DNA of 35,370 bases, from contig CAKRAK010000025.1 of the NCBI GenBank assembly GCA_934294885.1, forward strand, positions 1 to 35,370, in the 5' to 3' direction. Shown piece by piece: positions 25,084 to 33,217 of this stretch. The position numbers and the translations under genes were made by a program. The notes below the pieces were generated by a model. That model was not told the origin of the DNA. It ran no database searches and saw only the letters and a program-made list of their open reading frames with translations. Origin of the DNA: an uncultured Lachnospiraceae bacterium. GTDB lineage: Bacteria > Bacillota > Clostridia > Lachnospirales > Lachnospiraceae. Within the stretch, counting starts at the first letter, position 1. Each line of letters opens with the position of its first letter.

Positions 25084-25112
25084 AATATATCATAACATAT
25101 CAGGTGGTGCAA
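25084..25112 (-). promoter_or_regulatory. Promoter of the DHHY-MBOAT operon
   Basis: On the - strand TTGCAC (complement of 25107-25112) and TATATT (complement of 25084-25089) are 17 bases apart, about 33 bases before the start codon. Confidence 0.55.
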
Positions 25113-25151
25113 GGGATGGATCGTTGAAATAAAGGAAATCTCAAAAAATAC

Positions 25152-25180
25152 TTTTCAGATGAGAAAAAATTATATATAAT
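25152..25180 (+). promoter_or_regulatory. Promoter of nfnAB
   Basis: TTTTCA (25152-25157) and a consensus TATAAT (25175-25180) are 17 bases apart, 54 bases before the nfnA start. The -35 matches consensus at four of six bases. Confidence 0.6.
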
Positions 25181-25233
25181 AGAAAAAGTATGTATTTACG
25201 AATGAATACAAAAATGTGGAAAGAGGTATTATC

Positions 25234-26052
25234 ATGTACAAAATTGTAAAGAAGGAAACACTTAACAGCGCGGTGGAACTTATGGAAATCGAAGCACCAT
25301 TTGTTGCAAAAAAATGTGAGGCAGGTCAGTTTATCATTATTCGTGTTGATGAAGATGGTGAACGTGTTCCCCTTACAATTGCAGATTATGACAGGGAAAA
25401 GAATACAGTTACTATTATTTATCAGGTAGTTGGTTATTCTACAAAGCTCCTTGCTAAAAAACAGGTGGGTGAATATGTGGAAGATTTTGTAGGACCATTA
25501 GGACAGCCGGCACCATTACACAAATGTAATCATGTAATCGGTGTTGCAGGTGGTGTGGGTTCGGCTCCATTATATCCACAGCTTCGCAAGCTCCATGAAA
25601 TGGGCGTAAAGGTTGATGTGATTATTGGTGGACGTAGTGAAGAGTTTGTTATTTTAGCTGATAAATTTGAACAATTTTGTGACCATGTATATATAGCTAC
25701 AGATGATGGTAGTTTGGGAACAAAGGGATTTGTTACAAATGTTTTGCAGGATTTGATCGATCAGGGTGAGAAGTTTGATGAAGTAATCGCCATTGGACCG
25801 CTTATCATGATGAAGAATGTTGTTAATGTAACAAAGCCTTTGAATATTCCAACATCCGTTTCTTTAAATCCGATTATGATCGACGGAACCGGTATGTGTG
25901 GCGGTTGTCGTGTAACAGTAGGCGGAGAGACCAAATTTGCCTGTGTTGATGGACCGGATTTTGACGGATTCCTTGTAGATTTCGATGAATGTATGAAGCG
26001 TCAGGGAATGTTTAAGGAAGAAGAACATAACTGCAAATTGGCAGAAGCATAA
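25234..26052 (+). CDS. nfnA: NADH-dependent ferredoxin:NADP oxidoreductase subunit A (NfnA)
   Basis: This is the small subunit of the electron-bifurcating transhydrogenase NfnAB (SudB in older names), which couples NADH, reduced ferredoxin and NADP. The 272 residues hold an FAD-binding barrel (RVPLTIADYD, about 44-53), an NAD-binding region (GVAGGVGSAPLYPQL, 103-117; IGPLIMMK, 187-194) and a C-terminal [2Fe-2S] segment MCGGC with Cys222, Cys225 and Cys237. In this family the fourth cluster ligand is an aspartate, and Asp217 in MIDGTG fits. A GTG at 25216 is in frame, but AGAGG points to the ATG at 25234. The partner gene follows after a 271-base gap that holds an inserted element. Confidence 0.9.
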   Translation: MYKIVKKETLNSAVELMEIEAPFVAKKCEAGQFIIIRVDEDGERVPLTIADYDREKNTVTIIYQVVGYSTKLLAKKQVGEYVEDFVGPLGQPAPLHKCNHVIGVAGGVGSAPLYPQLRKLHEMGVKVDVIIGGRSEEFVILADKFEQFCDHVYIATDDGSLGTKGFVTNVLQDLIDQGEKFDEVIAIGPLIMMKNVVNVTKPLNIPTSVSLNPIMIDGTGMCGGCRVTVGGETKFACVDGPDFDGFLVDFDECMKRQGMFKEEEHNCKLAEA

Positions 26053-26063
26053 TTGTAGTGTTT

Positions 26064-26077
26064 ATATTCTAAGATAG
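26064..26077 (+). repeat. Left direct repeat flanking element B
   Basis: ATATTCTAAGATAG here is repeated exactly at 26293-26306. It directly precedes the left end of the inverted-repeat-bounded element and reads as one half of a target duplication. Confidence 0.75.
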
Positions 26078-26290
26078 GCAATTGAGAAACGCTTAACAAC
26101 CGATATAACCTGTGCAAAATTAAATATGATATATAAGCAGGCTCTTGTAGCACACCGGTACTTAACGAGGGAAAGTGTTAGCGTATCCCAAGTTTAGTAC
26201 CGCTGTGTGCGGATGAAGCGCAAGCGTGCCTGGGTTATATCAATATTTAATTTGCACAAGTCAAAAAGGAAAAAGCGTTTCGCAAACGCC
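26077..26290 (+). mobile_element. Non-autonomous structured insertion, copy B of the CGGTACTTAA family
   Basis: The ends are 18-bp imperfect inverted repeats (26077-26094 and 26273-26290; 15 of 18 match, inner part GAAACGCTT). Inside, arms 26112-26142 and 26228-26257 pair over about 26 bases with small bulges. The centre holds GCACAC 26150-55 with 26205-10, CGGTACT 26156-62 with 26196-202, and GGGA 26169-72 with 26186-89. The core CGGTACTTAA and TTTAGTACCGCT is identical to copy A, in the same orientation. It has no coding capacity and carries no T-run terminator. It sits between nfnA and nfnB, and a 14-bp direct repeat flanks it. Removal of one repeat plus the element would leave a 42-base operon gap with the nfnB ribosome binding site intact. 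Confidence 0.75.
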
Positions 26291-26292
26291 TA

Positions 26293-26306
26293 ATATTCTA
26301 AGATAG
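26293..26306 (+). repeat. Right direct repeat flanking element B
   Basis: This is an exact copy of 26064-26077. Extended to 15 bases on each side of the element, the two flanks agree at 14 positions. Confidence 0.75.
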
Positions 26307-26323
26307 ATAAAGGAGATAAAGAA

Positions 26324-27712
26324 ATGGAACGTAATATGAGTATGACAAAGGTAGTAATGCCTGAACAGGATCCTAATGTTCGTAATAAGAATTTTCAGGA
26401 AGTTGCTCTTGGATATACAAAAGAAATGGCAATGGAAGAAGCAGCCAGATGTCTGAATTGTAAACATAAACCATGTATGACAGGATGTCCGGTTAATGTA
26501 CCGATTCCGGGATTTATTGAAAAGGTAGCAGAAGGAGACTTTGAAGCTGCTTATGATATCATTACAAGTGAAAATGCACTTCCTGCAATCTGCGGACGTG
26601 TATGTCCACAGGAAAACCAGTGTGAAGGTAAGTGTGTTCGTGCTATCAAGGGAGAAGCTGTTGCAATCGGACGTTTGGAGCGTTTTGTAGCAGATTATCA
26701 TATGGCAAATGCAAAGCCTGCTAATATTTCCATTGAAAAGAATGGTAAGAAGGTTGCCGTTGTTGGTTCAGGTCCTTCCGGTATTACATGTGCTGGTGAA
26801 TTGATTAAAAAAGGTTATGATGTAACTGTATTCGAGGCACTTCACAAGGCCGGTGGTGTTTTAAGCTATGGTATTCCTGAGTTCCGTTTACCAAAGGATT
26901 TGGTGGCAAAGGAAATCGAGACTGTTGAAAATCTTGGCGTTGATATTGAGACAAACGTTATTGTTGGTCGTTCTATTACAATCGATGAATTAATGGAAGA
27001 TGGCTATGAGGCAGTCTTTGTTGGTTCCGGTGCAGGTCTTCCGAGATTTTTGAATATTCCGGGAGAAAATTTACTCGGTGTATATTCTGCAAATGAATTT
27101 TTGACCAGAGTTAATTTAATGAAAGCATACAAATTCCCGGAGACACCAACACCAATCAAGGTTGGTAAGAGGGTTGCCGTTGTTGGTGCCGGTAATGTTG
27201 CCATGGACGCTGCAAGAACAGCAAAACGTCTTGGCGCAGAGGAAGTATATATCGTTTATCGTCGTTCTGAGGAAGAGCTTCCTGCAAGAAAAGAAGAAGT
27301 ACATCATGCAAAAGAAGAGGGTATTATCTTCAAATTATTAAATAATCCTTGTGCAATTAAGGGCGAAAACGGATGGGTAACCGGTATTGAGGTTATTAAG
27401 CAGGAATTAGGTGAGCCTGATGCATCAGGAAGACGTTCCCCTAAGCCGGTTGAAGGTTCTAATTATGTAATTGATGTAGACACCGTTGTTATTGCAATCG
27501 GTCAGAGTCCAAACCCATTGATTCGTCAGACAACTCCTGGTCTGGATACACAGAAATGGGGCGGAATCATTGTAGATGAAGAGACAATGAAAACAAGTAA
27601 AGATGGTGTATATGCCGGTGGTGATACCGTAACAGGTGCCGCAACAGTTATTTTGGCAATGGGAGCCGGTAAGAAAGCTGCAAAAGCAATTGATGAATAT
27701 TTAAGTAAGTAA
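26324..27712 (+). CDS. nfnB: NADH-dependent ferredoxin:NADP oxidoreductase subunit B (NfnB)
   Basis: This is the large flavoprotein subunit of NfnAB, often annotated as NADPH-dependent glutamate synthase small chain (GltA/GltD). The 462 residues start with an iron-sulfur region (CLNCKHKPCMTGCPVNVPIP, about 43-62; CGRVCPQENQCEGKC, about 87-101). An FAD Rossmann motif follows (AVVGSGPSGITCAGEL, about 141-156), then an NADPH Rossmann motif (AVVGAGNVAMDAARTAKRLG), and the C-terminal FAD contact GVYAGGDTVTGAATVILAMG. Next to nfnA, the NfnB role is much more likely than glutamate synthase, since no large GltB subunit is present. AGGAG is 8 bases before the ATG. Confidence 0.9.
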   Translation: MERNMSMTKVVMPEQDPNVRNKNFQEVALGYTKEMAMEEAARCLNCKHKPCMTGCPVNVPIPGFIEKVAEGDFEAAYDIITSENALPAICGRVCPQENQCEGKCVRAIKGEAVAIGRLERFVADYHMANAKPANISIEKNGKKVAVVGSGPSGITCAGELIKKGYDVTVFEALHKAGGVLSYGIPEFRLPKDLVAKEIETVENLGVDIETNVIVGRSITIDELMEDGYEAVFVGSGAGLPRFLNIPGENLLGVYSANEFLTRVNLMKAYKFPETPTPIKVGKRVAVVGAGNVAMDAARTAKRLGAEEVYIVYRRSEEELPARKEEVHHAKEEGIIFKLLNNPCAIKGENGWVTGIEVIKQELGEPDASGRRSPKPVEGSNYVIDVDTVVIAIGQSPNPLIRQTTPGLDTQKWGGIIVDEETMKTSKDGVYAGGDTVTGAATVILAMGAGKKAAKAIDEYLSK

Positions 27713-27718
27713 AACAAA

Positions 27719-27743
27719 AACCCGATGGCTTTGCTGTCGGGTT
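27719..27743 (+). terminator. Hairpin after nfnB, weak terminator
   Basis: Arms AACCCGATGGC (27719-27729) and 27733-27743 pair over 11 bp with two G-U pairs around a TTT loop. Only ATTTG follows, so termination is likely partial, and the next gene may be read through from nfnAB. Confidence 0.6.
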
Positions 27744-27762
27744 ATTTGAATGGAGGAATTTT

Positions 27763-28263
27763 GTGATAAAGGACAGTTATGTAGAACAGATTATTGATGT
27801 AAAAACTCCTTATGTGTTTTTTGCAAGATTAGGCCTTGCGGTTATGTTTCTTTTAATTGGCTTTCTGCTGATTGTGAATCATATTATACTGGCTTTGGCA
27901 TGTATTCTTGCGGGAATGATATTTTTTAACATGGTGAAGGATGAAAGACATGTAGAGTATGAATATACGTTATCCAATACTCATGTTGAGGTTGCGGTTA
28001 TCTATAACAAGGCTAAAAGAAAAGAACTGCGTGGCTTTGATTTAGATACCATCAGTGTAATTGTACCGGGTACTTCAAAGCGTTTTGAGGGAATCCCGAA
28101 GCTGCAGGTTTATGATTATACCTCTGACTATGAGGGTGGGAATATCGTTATGTTTTATTATGAAGCTCAAGGGAAAAAATATTTATTCAAATTAGAGCCG
28201 AATGATGAAGTCATGGAACACGTAAAACTGTTTGCAAAAGGAAAACTGTCAGAGTTTGAATGA
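27763..28263 (+). CDS. Small two-helix membrane protein, possibly DUF6106 family
   Basis: This 166-residue protein starts with GTG, seven bases after GGAGG. The start MIKDSYVEQIIDVKTP is followed by two close membrane helices (about 20-38 and 42-58) and a cytoplasmic beta-rich part (YEYTLSNTHVEVAVIYN, then a RFEGIPKLQVYDYTS stretch). The opening DSYVE with a K-T-P resembles DUF6106 proteins of Lachnospiraceae, but that is from memory and tentative. The function is unknown. It is 14 bases before aroK and probably co-transcribed. Confidence 0.7.
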   Translation: MIKDSYVEQIIDVKTPYVFFARLGLAVMFLLIGFLLIVNHIILALACILAGMIFFNMVKDERHVEYEYTLSNTHVEVAVIYNKAKRKELRGFDLDTISVIVPGTSKRFEGIPKLQVYDYTSDYEGGNIVMFYYEAQGKKYLFKLEPNDEVMEHVKLFAKGKLSEFE

Positions 28264-28277
28264 ATTGGAGATAGACT

Positions 28278-28775
28278 GTGAAGGATAATATTGTATTAAT
28301 TGGTATGCCAAGCTGCGGAAAGAGTACAATCGGGGTTGTGCTGGCAAAATCCTTTGGATATCGTTTTGTTGATTCTGATCTTGTAATTCAGGAGCAGACC
28401 GGGCTTTTGCTTAGTGAGATTATAGATTCTGTAGGCTTGGATGGTTTCAACAAAATAGAAAATGATGTCAATGCTTCTTTAGATTGTCACAAATCGATCA
28501 TTGCAACCGGAGGAAGTGTTATATATGGAAAGGATGCCATGGAGCATTTGAAATCCATCGGTACCGTTGTGTATCTGGAGCTTCCTTTAGATGAACTGAT
28601 TGTGCGAATCGGAGATCTGACACAAAGAGGAGTTTCTATTAAGGTTGGTCAGACATTTCAGGATCTTTATGAGGAAAGAAGACCCCTTTATGAAAAATAT
28701 GCGGATATTACAATTCATTGTAATCATTTATCCATTCGGGAAATTGTTTCCGTTTTGAAGAAGTCTTTGTCATAA
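28278..28775 (+). CDS. aroK: Shikimate kinase
   Basis: This enzyme phosphorylates shikimate with ATP in aromatic amino acid synthesis. The 165 residues are typical in length. The P-loop is GMPSCGKST (about 8-16), substrate-binding DSDLVIQEQTG follows at about 32-42, IATGGSVIYG holds the shikimate glycine loop (about 75-84), and the lid Arg is in LTQRG. The start is GTG, preceded by GGAG. No other aro gene is near, so it stands outside a pathway operon. Annotation as a related small-molecule kinase is the only alternative. Confidence 0.85.
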   Translation: MKDNIVLIGMPSCGKSTIGVVLAKSFGYRFVDSDLVIQEQTGLLLSEIIDSVGLDGFNKIENDVNASLDCHKSIIATGGSVIYGKDAMEHLKSIGTVVYLELPLDELIVRIGDLTQRGVSIKVGQTFQDLYEERRPLYEKYADITIHCNHLSIREIVSVLKKSLS

Positions 28776-28803
28776 GATTTTCTGTGGAAAATAACTTTTT
28801 TCG

Positions 28804-28831
28804 TTGCAAATTGCAGGATATGTGTTAAACT
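28804..28831 (+). promoter_or_regulatory. Promoter of gpmI
   Basis: TTGCAA (28804-28809) and TAAACT (28826-28831) are 16 bases apart, about 69 bases before the gpmI ATG. Confidence 0.5.
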
Positions 28832-28899
28832 ATTTCTGTCAAATACAGATGAAATATAGGAATGTAAAGGAAAAGAAGAATACGAAAAGGAGAATAAAA

Positions 28900-30441
28900 A
28901 TGAGTAAAAAACCAGTTGTTTTAATGGTACTTGATGGCTATGGTCTGAATGAAAAGACAGAGGGTAATGCAATCGCTATGGCAAAGACTCCTGTTATGGA
29001 TCAGTTGATGAAGGAATGTCCTTTTGTTCCGGGTAATGCTTCAGGTCTTGCTGTCGGACTTCCTGACGGACAGATGGGTAATTCTGAGGTCGGTCATATG
29101 AACATCGGTGCAGGACGTATTATATATCAGGATTTAACATCTATTACAAAGGCAATTGAAGATGGTTATTTCTTCACAAATGAAGCGTTATTGGAAGCAA
29201 TCAATAATTGTAAAAAGAATCAGTCAGACCTTCATTTATGGGGATTGTTATCTGATGGTGGTGTTCATAGTCATAACACACACTTATATGGAATTTTGGA
29301 ATTATGTAAGAAAGAGGGACTTTCTAATGTATATGTTCATCCATTTTTAGATGGACGTGATACCCCTCCTGCATCAGGTAAAGATTATGTTGCACAGTTA
29401 GTGGATAAGATGAATGAAATCGGTGTAGGTCAGGTTGCAAGTATTTCAGGACGTTATTATGCAATGGACCGTGATAATAACTGGGATCGTGTGGAAAAAG
29501 CATACGCAGCTTTGGTTTATGGTGAAGGTGTAAAGGCTTCTGATCCGGTTCAGGCTGTGGCAGATTCTTACGCAAATGATAAGACAGATGAGTTTGTTAT
29601 GCCTACTGTAATTGAAAAAGACGGAAAACCATTGGCTACGGTAAAGGATGGAGACAGTGTGATTTTCTTTAACTTCCGTCCGGATCGTGCAAGAGAGATT
29701 ACCAGAGCTTTTTGTGATGATAATTTTACAGGCTTTGAAAGAAAAGGTGGCAGAAAAGATACAACATATGTATGCTTCAAGGATTATGATGAGTCTATTC
29801 CTAATAAGATAATTGCATTCAAGAAGCAGTCTATTGCCAATACGCTTGGTGAGTATCTTGCTCAGAATAACTTAAAGCAGTTAAGACTTGCAGAGACAGA
29901 AAAATATGCTCATGTAACATTTTTCTTTAATGGTGGTGTAGAGGAGCCAAATAAAGATGAGGAAAGAATCCTTGTTAAGTCACCATCTGTTGCAACTTAT
30001 GATTTGCAGCCTGAGATGAGTGCGCCGGAGGTTTCAGAAAAATTAAATGCTGCAATTACTTCAGGAAAATATGATGTGATTATTATTAACTTTGCAAACC
30101 CTGATATGGTAGGACATACCGGTGTAATTCCTGCTGCTGTAGCAGCAGTAGAGTGTGTAGATCAGTGTGTCGGCTCTGCAGTGGAAGCTGTTAAGAAAGC
30201 TGACGGTGTATTGTTTATCTGTGCAGACCACGGTAATGCCGAGAAGATGATTGATTATGAAACAGGAGCACCTCATACAGCACATACAACAAATCCTGTT
30301 CCGTTCATTTTAGTAAATTATGATGATTCCGTAAGATTAAGAGAGGGTGGATGTCTTGCAGATATCGCTCCAACATTATTAGAGATTATGGGATTACCAC
30401 AGCCGGAAGAAATGACAGGTAAGAGCTTAATTATCCGATAA
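28900..30441 (+). CDS. gpmI: 2,3-bisphosphoglycerate-independent phosphoglycerate mutase
   Basis: This manganese enzyme converts 3-phosphoglycerate to 2-phosphoglycerate in lower glycolysis. The 513 residues are of normal length. Landmarks are VLDGYGLNEKTEGNAI (metal Asp), GNSEVGHMNIGAGR with the phosphorylated Ser62, HPFLDGRDTPP, SGRYYAMDRDNNWDR, FNFRPDRAREITRAF, NFANPDMVGHTG and FICADHGNAEKM (metal ligands). An open frame reaches back to a TTG at 28804, but that would place the start over the promoter, and AAGGAG is before the ATG at 28900. Confidence 0.97.
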   Translation: MSKKPVVLMVLDGYGLNEKTEGNAIAMAKTPVMDQLMKECPFVPGNASGLAVGLPDGQMGNSEVGHMNIGAGRIIYQDLTSITKAIEDGYFFTNEALLEAINNCKKNQSDLHLWGLLSDGGVHSHNTHLYGILELCKKEGLSNVYVHPFLDGRDTPPASGKDYVAQLVDKMNEIGVGQVASISGRYYAMDRDNNWDRVEKAYAALVYGEGVKASDPVQAVADSYANDKTDEFVMPTVIEKDGKPLATVKDGDSVIFFNFRPDRAREITRAFCDDNFTGFERKGGRKDTTYVCFKDYDESIPNKIIAFKKQSIANTLGEYLAQNNLKQLRLAETEKYAHVTFFFNGGVEEPNKDEERILVKSPSVATYDLQPEMSAPEVSEKLNAAITSGKYDVIIINFANPDMVGHTGVIPAAVAAVECVDQCVGSAVEAVKKADGVLFICADHGNAEKMIDYETGAPHTAHTTNPVPFILVNYDDSVRLREGGCLADIAPTLLEIMGLPQPEEMTGKSLIIR

Positions 30442-30459
30442 GATATTCCTGTATCGTAT

Positions 30460-30510
30460 AAAACCGACTTTTGAGGGGAAACATACTTTCAAAGGTCGGT
30501 TTTCTTATTT
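30460..30510 (+). terminator. Intrinsic terminator of gpmI
   Basis: Arms 30460-30474 and 30489-30503 pair over 15 bp (core AAAACCGAC with GTCGGTTTT, one T-G wobble) and run into a T-rich tail. Confidence 0.9.
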
Positions 30511-30521
30511 TTAATTTCTTC

Positions 30522-30550
30522 TTGTTTTTATTTTTTGACTATGTTATACT
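30522..30550 (+). promoter_or_regulatory. Promoter of secG
   Basis: TTGTTT (30522-30527) and TATACT (30545-30550) are 17 bases apart, 34 bases before the secG start. Confidence 0.6.
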
Positions 30551-30584
30551 ATGATGCAGTGAGTTTTGAATAGGAGGTGTTATT

Positions 30585-30815
30585 GTGAAGACTGGACTTA
30601 CAATTGCATTTATTATAATTTGTGTAATAATCGTTATATTGGTATTATGTCAGGAAGCGAAGGATAATGGTTTGGGAAGCCTTGCAGGTTCCGGAACTAT
30701 GGATACATATTGGGGTAAGAACAAGGGCAAGGACGCAAAAGTAATTGCAACAGCAATCGGTGTTGTGTTATTTTTGGGATTGGCATTGCTGATCAGCTCG
30801 AAGTTTTTAAATTAG
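30585..30815 (+). CDS. secG: Protein translocase subunit SecG
   Basis: This 76-residue membrane protein has two helices (about 4-22 and 54-72) joined by a loop with QEAKDNGLGSLAG, followed by GTMDTYWGKNKGKD, the pattern of SecG in Firmicutes. It helps SecYE export proteins across the membrane. The start is GTG, preceded by AGGAGG. It lies upstream of rnr and smpB, the usual Firmicute gene order. Confidence 0.93.
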   Translation: MKTGLTIAFIIICVIIVILVLCQEAKDNGLGSLAGSGTMDTYWGKNKGKDAKVIATAIGVVLFLGLALLISSKFLN

Positions 30816-30821
30816 TATTCC

Positions 30822-30855
30822 AAGCTACTACATAATCATGTGGTAGCTTTTTTTT
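30822..30855 (+). terminator. Intrinsic terminator of secG
   Basis: Arms AAGCTACTACAT (30822-30833) and 30838-30849 pair over 12 bp (one T-G) with a 4-base loop, then eight or more Ts. Some read-through to rnr is likely, as no strong promoter was seen in the 118 bases that follow. Confidence 0.9.
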
Positions 30856-30973
30856 ATGGCGATGTGGAAAATGCACATATTCATGTGGTGCATTTGACGA
30901 TTGCTAATCAGAGATTGCAGAGCATATCTTGTCTCTGTTACTATCCGGCTGCCCGATTTAATTAGGAGATTTT

Positions 30974-33217
30974 ATGAGCAAGAACATTTATGATGAAAAA
31001 AAGAAAAAAATATTGTCTGTTATCAATGATAAAAATTACAAGCCTTTAAAACAAAAGGAGCTCGCGTTCCTGTTACAGGTGGAGCCGGATGACCGTGAAG
31101 AATTTCGTGACATACTGGCAGATCTTGTTAAAGAGGGAAAGGTGTTACTGAACAAAAGAGGAAAGTATCAGTCTTTATCTACATTAAGAAAAATCGGTAC
31201 CTTTATCGGTAATCCAAAAGGATTTGGATTTGTAACGGTAGAAGGGGAAGAAGAGGATTACTTCATCGGAGAACGGGATACCGGATGTGCAATGCATAAT
31301 GATAAGGTGTTGATCCAGATTACGGGAACTCCAGCAGGAAAAAGAAAAGAAGCAAAGGTGATTCAGATTCTGGAGCATGGGAATGATGAGCTTGTAGGTT
31401 ATTTCCAAAAGAATAAGTCATTCGGTTTTGTAATACCGGATAATCGTAAAATCGGAGATGATATTTTTATTTCAAAGAAGAACAGTATGGGTGCGGTTAC
31501 CGGACATAAAGTAGTTGTAAAATTAACATCCTACGGAGATAAGAATCACAAACCGGAGGGAAAGGTAGTAGAGATTCTTGGACATGTAAATGATCCGGGA
31601 ACGGATATTTTATCTATTGTTAAAGCATTTGGTCTGCCGATGGAATTTGATGATTCTGTTATGGAATATGTATCCCATATCCCGGAATCCGTTTCGGAGG
31701 ATGATACAGAAGGCAGAATGGATATCCGAAGCTGGAAGACAGTGACTATTGACGGAGAGGATGCCAAGGATTTGGATGATGCAATCACTCTTACAAAAGG
31801 TGAGAACTGTTATCAACTGGGTGTCCATATTGCGGATGTGTCTCATTATGTGAAGGAATATTCGCCTCTGGACAGAGAAGCATTAAACAGAGGAACCAGT
31901 GTATATCTGGTTGACCGGGTTATTCCTATGCTGCCCCACAAATTATCCAATGGAATCTGTTCCCTGAATGCCGGTGAGGACAGGCTGGCATTATCCTGCA
32001 TTATGAATATAGATTTTGATGGAAAATTATTAAGCCATGAGATTAAGGAAACGGTAATTTCTGTCGATAAAAGAATGAGTTATAATCAGGTAGATGCAAT
32101 CTTAAAAATGGATGCTGCTTTGAATGGGAAAATCTACAATGATGTGGATTATTCTGTGAAAAATGCATATGATGAGAATGAGATAAAACTCATTACCAAT
32201 GACGGAAAAGAGTTAATCGGAAAGCAGATATTGGATGCATTTGGGGATGAGCTTGAATTGTTTGTTCATATGAAGGAATTGTCTGATATCATTAGAAATC
32301 GGAGAATGGAAAGGGGTTCCATTGACTTTGATTTTCCGGAATCTAAGATTGTTCTGACAAAAGATGGGGAACCTATAGAGATTGGACCTTATGACAGAAA
32401 TCCTGCCCACAAGATTATTGAAGATTTTATGCTGATGGCAAATGAAACAATCGCTGAGGATTATTTCTGGCAGGATATTCCTTTTGAATATCGTGTCCAT
32501 GGGGCTCCGAATCCGGAAAAAGTGGAACGGCTTTCTGAGATTATAAAGAACTTTGGTTACTATTTTAAAGCCTCCGGTGAGAATGTTCATCCGAAGGAAT
32601 TCCAAAAGCTTTTGAAGAAAATAGAAGGTACGCCGGAAGAAGGATTTATTAGCAGAATGACATTACGATCTATGCAGCAGGCACAGTATTCTGTTGATTG
32701 TACCGGACATTTCGGACTGGCAGCAAAGTATTATTGTCATTTTACCTCGCCGATTAGAAGATATCCGGATTTGCAGATTCATCGGATCATTAAGGATAAT
32801 TTACATGGAAGATTACAGGGACAACGCCTGAATCATTATGAAACCATCTTGCCGGTTGTTGCAAAAGACAATTCAAAGGATGAACGACGTGCTCAGGAAG
32901 CAGAACGGGAAGTTGAAAAACTGAAAAAGGTTCAGTATATGAGCAAACATTTAGGGGAATGTTTTGACGGAATCATATCAGGAGTAACCGAATACGGTTT
33001 TTATGTGGAGCTTTATAATACAATCGAGGGAATGGTTCGAATTGCGACAATTCCTGATGATTTTTATATCTATAATGAGGAGACGATGGAAATTATCGGA
33101 AAAAAATCCGGAAAGATTTATCGTATGGGACAGCAGGTAAACGTAGTGGTTGTCAGAGTGGATAAGCTGCTGCGGGTTATTGATTTTGAACTTTCAAAGG
33201 AGAATGAAGATGCCTAA
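30974..33217 (+). CDS. rnr: Ribonuclease R
   Basis: This 3'-5' exoribonuclease degrades structured RNA and also helps clear mRNA in trans-translation. The 747 residues show an N-terminal winged helix (LKQKELAFLLQVEPDDREEF), two cold-shock OB domains (RKIGTFIGNPKGFGFVTVEG; KSFGFVIPDN), the catalytic RNB domain with DAKDLDDAITLTKG, GVHIADVSHYV and VYLVDRVIPMLPHKLSNGIC, HFTSPIRRYPDLQIHR, and a C-terminal S1 domain (FDGIISGVTEYGFYVELY). All key aspartates are visible. AGGAG precedes the ATG. It overlaps smpB by eight bases, so both are made from one message. Confidence 0.97.
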   Translation: MSKNIYDEKKKKILSVINDKNYKPLKQKELAFLLQVEPDDREEFRDILADLVKEGKVLLNKRGKYQSLSTLRKIGTFIGNPKGFGFVTVEGEEEDYFIGERDTGCAMHNDKVLIQITGTPAGKRKEAKVIQILEHGNDELVGYFQKNKSFGFVIPDNRKIGDDIFISKKNSMGAVTGHKVVVKLTSYGDKNHKPEGKVVEILGHVNDPGTDILSIVKAFGLPMEFDDSVMEYVSHIPESVSEDDTEGRMDIRSWKTVTIDGEDAKDLDDAITLTKGENCYQLGVHIADVSHYVKEYSPLDREALNRGTSVYLVDRVIPMLPHKLSNGICSLNAGEDRLALSCIMNIDFDGKLLSHEIKETVISVDKRMSYNQVDAILKMDAALNGKIYNDVDYSVKNAYDENEIKLITNDGKELIGKQILDAFGDELELFVHMKELSDIIRNRRMERGSIDFDFPESKIVLTKDGEPIEIGPYDRNPAHKIIEDFMLMANETIAEDYFWQDIPFEYRVHGAPNPEKVERLSEIIKNFGYYFKASGENVHPKEFQKLLKKIEGTPEEGFISRMTLRSMQQAQYSVDCTGHFGLAAKYYCHFTSPIRRYPDLQIHRIIKDNLHGRLQGQRLNHYETILPVVAKDNSKDERRAQEAEREVEKLKKVQYMSKHLGECFDGIISGVTEYGFYVELYNTIEGMVRIATIPDDFYIYNEETMEIIGKKSGKIYRMGQQVNVVVVRVDKLLRVIDFELSKENEDA

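Noticed and set aside
26064..26306. Element B as a terminator between nfnA and nfnB
   Set aside because: No T-run follows any of its stems, and the two genes encode subunits of one enzyme.
26324..27712. Glutamate synthase small subunit
   Set aside because: The large glutamate synthase subunit is missing and nfnA is adjacent, so the bifurcating transhydrogenase reading is better supported.
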